13,942 nt of DNA from Clostridiales bacterium. Its GTDB lineage: Bacteria; Bacillota; Clostridia; Tissierellales; Sedimentibacteraceae. Both the position numbers and the translations under genes were made by a program. The notes below the pieces were generated by a model. It ran no database searches. It saw only the letters and a program-made list of their open reading frames with translations, and was not told the origin of the DNA. The stretch's first letter is position 1; every line of letters begins with the position of its first letter. Positions 6,360-12,197 of this stretch are shown piece after piece. The DNA lies in assembly GCA_003487955.1 (NCBI GenBank), contig DNNJ01000131.1, positions 13,301-27,242 of the forward strand, in the 5' to 3' direction.

Positions 6360-7916
6360 ATGAGTGGGGACACATTACAAATTTTTGTATCTATGATTAT
6401 TTACATGGCTGTTGTTATAGGCATCGGATTATATTTCGCAAAGCGTGCCAATGAGAGCAGTGAAAACTATTTTTTAGGAGGTAGAACGCTTAGCCCGTTG
6501 GTTACAGCTATGAGTGCCGAAGCATCCGATATGAGCGGCTGGCTTTTAATGGGGCTTCCCGGAGTTGCATACTGGTATGGTTTAAGTGATGCTGCATGGA
6601 CTGCAATAGGTTTAGCGGCAGGAACGTATTTAAACTGGTTTTTTATAGCAAAAAGGCTTCATAACTATTCGGTTTTAGCAGGCAACTCGATAACGCTTCC
6701 GGACTTTTTCAGCAATCGTTTCAAAGAAAAAAATAAAATAATAATGACTATTTCTGCAGTTTTTATTTTGGTTTTCTTTATTGTTTATGCTTCCAGCTGT
6801 TTTGTAACTGTAGGTAAACTTTTTAATGCACTGTTTGGATTTAAATATCAGTATATGATGATATTAGGGGCTGCCTTTGTATTATTCTATACTTTTATAG
6901 GAGGGTTTTTAGCAGAATCCGCTTCAGATACAATGCAGGCATTTGTTATGATTATTGCTTTAGTCACAGTCTTGGTTGTTGGAACCTTTGCTGCAGGAGG
7001 AGCAGCACAAGTTATAGAAAATGCAAAAGAAATCCCCGGATTTTTTGAATTTTTCGGTATAGCATCACCAGCCGTAACAGATGGTGTGCAGCAGGTTGTT
7101 AATGGGGTACCTCAGTATAACGCAGCAGGCGAATATGGTCTGTACACTGTTTTGTCAACACTTGCATGGGGATTGGGATATTTTGGAATGCCCCAGGTAT
7201 TACTGAGATTTATGGCTATCAGAGATTCTAATGAATTAAAAACGTCCAGAAGAATTGCAACAGTCTGGGTAGTTATTTCCTTAGGTGCTGCCGTAGCCAT
7301 AGGAATAATAGGAAGAGCAGTATTCCCTGCAGAGCTTTTGACATACAGTGATTCAGAAAGTATTTTTATTGTACTGTCATCCAATTTACTTCCTGCATTT
7401 ATTGCCGGTTTTGTAATGGCCGGGATTTTAGCGGCGACAATAAGTTCGTCTGATTCGTATTTATTGATTGCAGCATCAGCATTTTCCAAAAACATATATC
7501 AGCATTTAATTAAAAAGGAAGCAACCGACAAACAGGTTATGAATATTTCAAGAATAATTTTGGTAATAATTTGTATTATAGGTATATTCATAGCTCTTGA
7601 TGAAGACAGTGTTATTTTCACAATCGTATCATTTGCCTGGGCAGGATTTGGAGCAACCTTCGGACCAATTACCATATTCTCGTTGTTCTGGAAAAGAACA
7701 ACCAAAGAAGGCGCTATTGCAGGCATGCTTTCAGGTGGTATAATGGTATTTGTGTGGAAGCTCATTTTAAGGCCTATGGGCGGCCTCTTTGGAGTATATG
7801 AACTTCTTCCCGCATTTATAATATCCTGTATATTCATTTATGTAGTATCAAAAATGACTGCAGAGCCTTCGGAAGAAATTCAAAATGAATTTGAAATGGT
7901 AAGAAAGATGTCCTAA
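6360..7916 (+). CDS. putP: Sodium/proline symporter
   Basis: This 518-residue integral membrane protein of the sodium:solute symporter family takes up proline with sodium. It is hydrophobic throughout, consistent with about 13 transmembrane helices. Family motifs are clear: SAEASDMSGWLLMGLPG (52-68), matching the Escherichia coli PutP region with D57 and S59 in place of its Asp55 and Ser57; GLGYFGMPQVLLRFMAI (271-287); and GILAATISSSDSYLL (355-369), whose S362 and S363 align with the sodium-site residues S340 and T341. The ATG at 6360 is chosen over an in-frame upstream ATG at 6315 because AAGGAGG (6345-6351) sits eight bases before it and the protein then begins normally. Expression should depend on the upstream proline T-box. 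About 290 bases, including two palindromic repeats, separate that switch from the start. The substrate call rests on both homology and the T-box specifier. Confidence 0.95.
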   Translation: MSGDTLQIFVSMIIYMAVVIGIGLYFAKRANESSENYFLGGRTLSPLVTAMSAEASDMSGWLLMGLPGVAYWYGLSDAAWTAIGLAAGTYLNWFFIAKRLHNYSVLAGNSITLPDFFSNRFKEKNKIIMTISAVFILVFFIVYASSCFVTVGKLFNALFGFKYQYMMILGAAFVLFYTFIGGFLAESASDTMQAFVMIIALVTVLVVGTFAAGGAAQVIENAKEIPGFFEFFGIASPAVTDGVQQVVNGVPQYNAAGEYGLYTVLSTLAWGLGYFGMPQVLLRFMAIRDSNELKTSRRIATVWVVISLGAAVAIGIIGRAVFPAELLTYSDSESIFIVLSSNLLPAFIAGFVMAGILAATISSSDSYLLIAASAFSKNIYQHLIKKEATDKQVMNISRIILVIICIIGIFIALDEDSVIFTIVSFAWAGFGATFGPITIFSLFWKRTTKEGAIAGMLSGGIMVFVWKLILRPMGGLFGVYELLPAFIISCIFIYVVSKMTAEPSEEIQNEFEMVRKMS

Positions 7917-7940
7917 CCATGTCATACGTCCCCTTGTCAT
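7917..7940. repeat. GTCCCC-containing element between convergent genes
   Basis: The 20-base gap between the putP stop and the aroK stop contains GTCATACGTCCCCTTGTCAT, with a GTCATA direct repeat at 7921-7926 and 7936-7941. It resembles the GGGGAC/GTCCCC elements elsewhere in the window. No convincing terminator hairpin is visible for either gene. Confidence 0.4.
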
Positions 7941-8422
7941 ATCGCTTTTATAATTTCATTTACGGCATCGGCTAATGTTTTATCATTTAAAACTTCTATA
8001 TCGCAGTATTTCTTATATAAATGCAGTCTTTCATTGTACAGGGTAAATACCATATCCCGCCCTTCTTTCAAGAGAGGGCGGGTTTTTATGTCAATATCTT
8101 CTATGATTTTTTCAGGAGGTCTATGCAAGAAAACTATGATTGAATTTTGCTTTAAACAGTCCATATTTTCTTTTCGCTTGATAATTCCTCCTCCGGTAGC
8201 AATTATAAGAGATGTTTCTTTGGATAAAATTTTCGCACATTTGCTTTCTGCATTCCTGAAATATTCCTCGCTTATTTCAAACATTTCAATAATGCTTTTG
8301 TTCTCCATGGATACTATATAATCATCCATATCCACAAATTCTTTGTTTAATATTTTTGAAAGCATTATGCCCGCGGTTGTTTTCCCGCTGCCGGACATTC
8401 CTATTATTACTATGTTCTTCAT
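7937..8422 (-). CDS. aroK: Shikimate kinase
   Basis: This 161-residue kinase phosphorylates shikimate at the 3-hydroxyl using ATP, the fifth step of the chorismate pathway, in the cytoplasm. Walker A is GMSGSGKTT (8-16). DMDD (31-34) and YFRNAE (54-59, R56) supply shikimate-binding residues, TGGG (76-79) is the conserved glycine motif, and TRPLL (114-118) is the lid arginine region. The length is slightly short but normal. The start ATG has AAGGA about six bases upstream, overlapping the stop of the preceding chorismate mutase gene, and the gap is ten bases. It is the last gene of a four-gene operon and ends 20 bases from the convergent putP gene. Confidence 0.95.
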   Translation of the reverse strand: MKNIVIIGMSGSGKTTAGIMLSKILNKEFVDMDDYIVSMENKSIIEMFEISEEYFRNAESKCAKILSKETSLIIATGGGIIKRKENMDCLKQNSIIVFLHRPPEKIIEDIDIKTRPLLKEGRDMVFTLYNERLHLYKKYCDIEVLNDKTLADAVNEIIKAI

Positions 8423-8432
8423 TGTTTATCCT

Positions 8433-8687
8433 TTACTGTTGTATGTCTTTGCAGCTTTTCATTATTTGAAAGTAAATGTCATCAATGTACTTGGAATATT
8501 CTTTATTTTCCAATAAACTTATACAGTTTTCTACAACCTGTTTTTCTCTTGCTTCATCATATATAGGAAGGTTTTGTTTTCTTTTGTAACAGCCTATTTC
8601 ATTTACTATATTAAATCTTTTTTCGAGCAGCTTGACTATTTCTATATCTATCTTATTTATTTCTGCTCTTGCTTTATTCAGCACCAT
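8433..8687 (-). CDS. Chorismate mutase, free-standing AroQ type
   Basis: This 84-residue all-helical protein would rearrange chorismate to prephenate, the entry to phenylalanine and tyrosine synthesis. The active-site pattern R7, R24, K35, D44, R47, E48 has exactly the spacing of the Escherichia coli mutase domain (R11, R28, K39, D48, R51, E52), and a glutamine at the extreme C-terminus (Q83 or Q84) fits the last catalytic residue. No prephenate dehydratase, dehydrogenase or DAHP synthase domain is attached. The ATG overlaps the end of aroC by ten bases and has only a weak ribosome binding site, so it is probably translated by coupling. Position between aroC and aroK supports an aromatic amino acid role. 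Confidence 0.9.
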   Translation of the reverse strand: MVLNKARAEINKIDIEIVKLLEKRFNIVNEIGCYKRKQNLPIYDEAREKQVVENCISLLENKEYSKYIDDIYFQIMKSCKDIQQ

Positions 8688-9766
8688 TTTTCACCATCTC
8701 TTTCCATGATTAAATCAAGTATTGCAAGAGCACAAGCTCCTTCTATAACAGGTATAACCCGAGGTACAATGCATGGGTCGTGACGGCCTTTAATGTTTAT
8801 TATCGTATTTTTCATTGATGATATATCAACCGTATTCTGGGGCAGGGCTATTGAAGGTGTGGGTTTTATTGCAGTATTAAAAACTATGGGCATACCGTTT
8901 GTTATTCCTCCCAAAATACCTCCGTTATTATTAGTAACAGTAATTATTTTATTGTTTTCAACCATAAATTCATCATTAGCCTCTTTTCCCGTAAGCGAAG
9001 CAATTTTAAAACCTGCGCCGAATTCAATTCCCTTAACTGCAGGTATGGAAAATATTATATGTGATATTTTGCTTTCAACTGAATCGAAAAACGGCTCACC
9101 GTAACCTGCAGGAATATTTATAATAAATGTTTCCACTATTCCTCCCAAGGAGTCCTTTTTTTCTTTTTGTTCAATTATGCCTGTTTTCATGAGTGCCCCT
9201 TTTTCTGAAGATATGACGGGAAAACTCATTTTTCTTAAATTTTTAATTATATCTGCATCAATACCTTCCATATTATCGTCATATATATTGTAAATGCTTT
9301 TTATACGGCTTCCTATAAATATCCCTTTGCTTTCTAATAATTGCATGGCAATGGACCCTGCAAACAATAGAGGTGCTGTGATTCTGCCTGAAAAGTGGCC
9401 TCCTCCCCGGTAATCATTATATGATGAATACTTAATATATCCTGTGTAATCGCCGTGACCGGGTCTAAGTTTAAACCTATCACTGTAATCCTCAGAATTT
9501 TTATCCATGTTATTAATAATTGCGGACAGGGGGGTTCCTGTAGTTTTCCCCTCAAATAATCCGCTGAGTATTTTATATTCATCCTCTTCTTTTCTTTTGG
9601 TGGATAAGCTGCTTCTTCCGGGAAGACGTCTATTCATCTGCTGATTTATGTAATCCAAATCAATTTCATATCCTGAGGGCAGTCCGTCTATTACAACACC
9701 AATGGCTTCTCCGTGAGATTCGCCGAATATGCTAACTTTCAGTTTATTTCCTATCATTGAACTCAT
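8678..9766 (-). CDS. aroC: Chorismate synthase
   Basis: This 362-residue enzyme removes phosphate from 5-enolpyruvylshikimate-3-phosphate to give chorismate, using reduced FMN. Signatures visible are GESHG (15-19, H18), RRLPGRS (46-52), RPGHGDYTGYIKY (101-113, H104), DYRGGGHFSGR (118-128) and the C-terminal GRHDP..VPR (327-336). The length is normal. The start ATG is preceded by AGGAGG with an eight-base spacer. An alternative ATG three codons later has no better signal. Its start overlaps the aroA end by 23 bases, and its end overlaps the chorismate mutase start by ten, so the three genes form a coupled block. Reduced FMN must come from a separate flavin reductase that is not visible here. 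Confidence 0.97.
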   Translation of the reverse strand: MSSMIGNKLKVSIFGESHGEAIGVVIDGLPSGYEIDLDYINQQMNRRLPGRSSLSTKRKEEDEYKILSGLFEGKTTGTPLSAIINNMDKNSEDYSDRFKLRPGHGDYTGYIKYSSYNDYRGGGHFSGRITAPLLFAGSIAMQLLESKGIFIGSRIKSIYNIYDDNMEGIDADIIKNLRKMSFPVISSEKGALMKTGIIEQKEKKDSLGGIVETFIINIPAGYGEPFFDSVESKISHIIFSIPAVKGIEFGAGFKIASLTGKEANDEFMVENNKIITVTNNNGGILGGITNGMPIVFNTAIKPTPSIALPQNTVDISSMKNTIINIKGRHDPCIVPRVIPVIEGACALAILDLIMERDGEKWC

Positions 9767-11015
9767 TTATAACACCTCCTAAGCTTTGATAATCATCCCA
9801 AAATTTCGGATATGTTTTTTTTACTGATTCATATCCTTCCAAAATAATGGGGTTTTCGCATTTAATTGCTGCAATTGCCAATGCCATTGCAATCCTATGG
9901 TCATTCCGGCTGTTTACAGTGGTATTTCCGCACAAGGAGCCCTTTCCTTTAATTATAAGTCCATTTTTTGTTTCTTTTATTGAAGCTCCTATCTTTTTCA
10001 TTTCCGAAGCCATTGCCTCAAGTCTGTCGGATTCTTTAAACCTCAGTCTGCCTGCATTTATTATATTGGTTGTACAGTTTTCTTTCAAGGATGCAATTAC
10101 TGATATTACAGGAACCAAGTCCGGTATTTGCGAAGCATCTATTGTTATTTCCCTATCAGGTGAAGAATATTTTTCTATAATACTTAATATTTCCTTATCT
10201 CCTTGCATTGAATCATAGTTTAAACCAAGGTATTCAATTTTGCATCCTAATACATTTGCAGCAAGAAAAAACGCTGCCTGTGAAAAGTCACCTTCAACCC
10301 TGTAATCAAATGCCTTGTATTTTTGGGCTCCCTTTATATGATAATTATGCTCATCAATTTTTTCAATATTTACATTGTATTTTTTCATGACAGCCAATGT
10401 TAAGTCTATATAACTCTTTGATTCAAGTACTCCAGTAACTTTAATTTTTGAATCAACTTCAAGAAGGGGAAGAGCAAAAAATAATCCGGTAATAAATTGT
10501 GAGCTCACATTGCCGGGGATGTTGTAAGAACCGCCTTTTAGCCTTCCTCTTACTTTAAGTGGAAGTTTTCCTTTATTTGTTTCATATTTTATATTTGACT
10601 TTTTAAAAATATCATAATATACATCCAAGGGTCTTTCGCTCAATCGGCCCTTTCCTGTAAAAGTGCATCCGTCTTTTAAAACCAAGGACAGGGGTATGAG
10701 AAACCTGAGGGTTGAGCCCGATTCATTGCAGTCAATTACACTATTTACAATATTATTTTCAATAATCCTGCTTTTTTTAACAAGAATGAAATCATCGTCT
10801 TCCTTAATATCTGCACCCAATGTTTTCATTCCTTCAATTGTAGCCCTTATATCATCTGAAAAAACAATGTTTTTTATGTTGCTTTCTTCCATGGAAAGAG
10901 AAGCACAAATAATTGCTCTGTGGCTTAAACTTTTTGACGGAGGAATGGTAATTTTACCTTTTAATAACGAAGGTTTTATCAATAAACTTATATTTTTGTA
11001 ATTTTTGCTTAACAT
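9744..11015 (-). CDS. aroA: 3-phosphoshikimate 1-carboxyvinyltransferase (EPSP synthase)
   Basis: This 423-residue enzyme transfers the enolpyruvyl group of PEP to shikimate-3-phosphate. Substrate-binding PSKSLSHR (26-33, K28, R33), SSQF (171-174), QIPDLVP (296-302, D299 the expected catalytic aspartate), RFKESDRLEAM (325-335, E328) and NDHRIAM (371-377) are all present. The PEP/glyphosate-site loop reads ESGSTLRF (98-105) where Escherichia coli has NAGTAMRP, so its proline-101 position is phenylalanine. The length is normal. The start ATG has only an imperfect ribosome binding site (AGGCGG, about three bases away). It is the first gene of the operon, with a TTGACA promoter about 30-55 bases upstream of the start codon. 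Confidence 0.96.
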   Translation of the reverse strand: MLSKNYKNISLLIKPSLLKGKITIPPSKSLSHRAIICASLSMEESNIKNIVFSDDIRATIEGMKTLGADIKEDDDFILVKKSRIIENNIVNSVIDCNESGSTLRFLIPLSLVLKDGCTFTGKGRLSERPLDVYYDIFKKSNIKYETNKGKLPLKVRGRLKGGSYNIPGNVSSQFITGLFFALPLLEVDSKIKVTGVLESKSYIDLTLAVMKKYNVNIEKIDEHNYHIKGAQKYKAFDYRVEGDFSQAAFFLAANVLGCKIEYLGLNYDSMQGDKEILSIIEKYSSPDREITIDASQIPDLVPVISVIASLKENCTTNIINAGRLRFKESDRLEAMASEMKKIGASIKETKNGLIIKGKGSLCGNTTVNSRNDHRIAMALAIAAIKCENPIILEGYESVKKTYPKFWDDYQSLGGVINEFNDRK

Positions 11016-11043
11016 AATACCGCCTGCTTACCGTAATGATTAA

Positions 11044-11071
11044 AATTTATCATAATATCATGGGATGTCAA
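11044..11071 (-). promoter_or_regulatory. Promoter of the aroA-aroC-mutase-aroK operon
   Basis: On the minus strand, TTGACA (complement of 11066-11071) is followed 16 bases later by TAAATT (complement of 11044-11049). The -35 is perfect and the -10 matches four of six consensus bases. It is divergent from the arcC promoter. No attenuator or T-box is seen in the short leader. Confidence 0.65.
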
Positions 11072-11101
11072 TAGTTTTTTGATAATCATAATAAAAGTAA
11101 A

Positions 11102-11130
11102 TTGCTAAATTAAAAATATGATGGTACAAT
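11102..11130 (+). promoter_or_regulatory. Promoter of arcC
   Basis: TTGCTA (11102-11107) and TACAAT (11125-11130) are spaced by 17 bases, with TG at 11122-11123 forming an extended -10. The expected transcript start, near 11137, leaves a leader of about 48 bases before the arcC start. Confidence 0.7.
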
Positions 11131-11144
11131 AAATTAACATAAAA

Positions 11145-11163
11145 GGGGACATTCCTTGTCTCC
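11145..11163 (+). repeat. GGGGAC hairpin element in the arcC leader
   Basis: GGGGAC (11145-11150) and GTCTCC (11158-11163) can form a six-base stem with one G-U pair around ATTCCTT. The sequence GGGGACATTCCT repeats the inner arm of the palindromic units upstream of putP (complement of AGGAATGTCCCC). There is no T run, so it is unlikely to be a terminator. Confidence 0.5.
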
Positions 11164-11184
11164 CTTCACTATTAAGGAGGATTT

Positions 11185-12114
11185 ATGAGTAACATTATAG
11201 TATTGGCTTTAGGCGGAAATGCATTGGGTAATGACCCGCAGGAACAAAAGGAAGCAGTAAGACACACTTCGAAATCAATAGTTAATTTAATTGAAGCAGG
11301 AGCTCAAGTAATTTTATCTCATGGAAACGGCCCGCAAGTGGGAATGATAAATTTAGCTATGGATGCAGCATCAAAATCAGAAGCAGGCACACCTGAAATG
11401 CCATTTCCGGAATGCGGAGCCATGAGTCAAGGTTATATCGGTTATCATTTACAAAATGCTATACAAAATGAATTAAAACTAAGAGGGATTAAAAAATCTG
11501 TTGCAACTGTTGTAACTCAAGTTGTGGTTGATAAAAATGACCCTGCATTCCAAAATCCTACAAAACCCGTAGGCTCTTTTTACACTAAGGAAGAAGCAGA
11601 GTTAATGGCAGCTAAAGGATTTACATTTAAAGAAGATGCAGGCAGGGGGTACAGACGAGTAGTTCCTTCTCCAAAACCAATAGACATAGTAGAAATTGAT
11701 TTTATTAAATCATTGGTCGATACAGGTAATATTGTTATTGCCGCAGGGGGCGGAGGAATTCCGGTAGTGGAGGAAGCTGGCGGATTAACGGGTATTCCTG
11801 CGGTTATAGATAAGGACTTTACGACAGCAAAGCTTGCGGAATTAGTTGATGCCGACAGCTTAATTATACTAACGGCTGTTGAGCAGGTAGCTGTGAAATT
11901 TGGCAAGCCGGATCAGCTATGGTTGTCCCAGCTGACTGTGGAAGAAGCACAAAAGTATATTGATGACAAGGAATTTGCAGAAGGCTCCATGCTTCCAAAG
12001 GTAAGGGCTGCCATATCCTTTGCCGAATCTAAGGCAGGCAGAAAGGCATTGATTACTTCATTGGAGAAAGCTGCTGACGGTTTGGCAGGAAAGACGGGTA
12101 CATGGATAGGTTAA
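11185..12114 (+). CDS. arcC: Carbamate kinase
   Basis: This 309-residue cytoplasmic enzyme of the amino acid kinase family interconverts carbamoyl phosphate plus ADP with ATP plus carbamate, normally making ATP at the end of arginine, citrulline or purine/allantoin breakdown. Motifs are LALGGNALG (7-15), SHGNGPQVG (45-53), GRGYRRVVPSPKP (153-165), AAGGGGIPV (186-194), VIDKDFTTAKLAE (207-219) and GSMLPKV (267-273). Lysines K128, K210 and K272 fall at or one residue from the active-site lysines I recall for the Enterococcus enzyme. The start follows AAGGAGG (11174-11180). No arginine deiminase, ornithine carbamoyltransferase or other carbamoyl-transfer gene adjoins it, so the carbamoyl phosphate source cannot be told from this window. 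It appears to be monocistronic, with its own promoter and another promoter just downstream. Confidence 0.96.
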   Translation: MSNIIVLALGGNALGNDPQEQKEAVRHTSKSIVNLIEAGAQVILSHGNGPQVGMINLAMDAASKSEAGTPEMPFPECGAMSQGYIGYHLQNAIQNELKLRGIKKSVATVVTQVVVDKNDPAFQNPTKPVGSFYTKEEAELMAAKGFTFKEDAGRGYRRVVPSPKPIDIVEIDFIKSLVDTGNIVIAAGGGGIPVVEEAGGLTGIPAVIDKDFTTAKLAELVDADSLIILTAVEQVAVKFGKPDQLWLSQLTVEEAQKYIDDKEFAEGSMLPKVRAAISFAESKAGRKALITSLEKAADGLAGKTGTWIG

Positions 12115-12137
12115 TGTCCCTGTAGTGCTAAAAAATA

Positions 12138-12166
12138 TTGCAGTATCAACATATATATGATATAAT
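12138..12166 (+). promoter_or_regulatory. Promoter of the SLH surface-protein gene
   Basis: TTGCAG (12138-12143) and a perfect TATAAT (12161-12166) are spaced by 17 bases, with TGA directly before the -10 giving an extended -10. The leader before the start at 12198 is about 25 bases. This is the strongest-looking promoter in the window, as expected for an abundant surface protein. Confidence 0.8.
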
Positions 12167-12197
12167 TTATTAAAAAAACGGACATGTGGGAGGTATT

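Noticed and set aside
11036..11089. ATGATTA / TAATCAT inverted repeat flanking the aroA promoter as an operator
   Set aside because: The arms are seven bases, entirely AT-rich apart from one pair, and 40 bases apart; chance occurrence in this sequence is likely.
12115..12160. Terminator after arcC
   Set aside because: No stem with a following T run is visible; the region is better explained by the promoter of the next gene.
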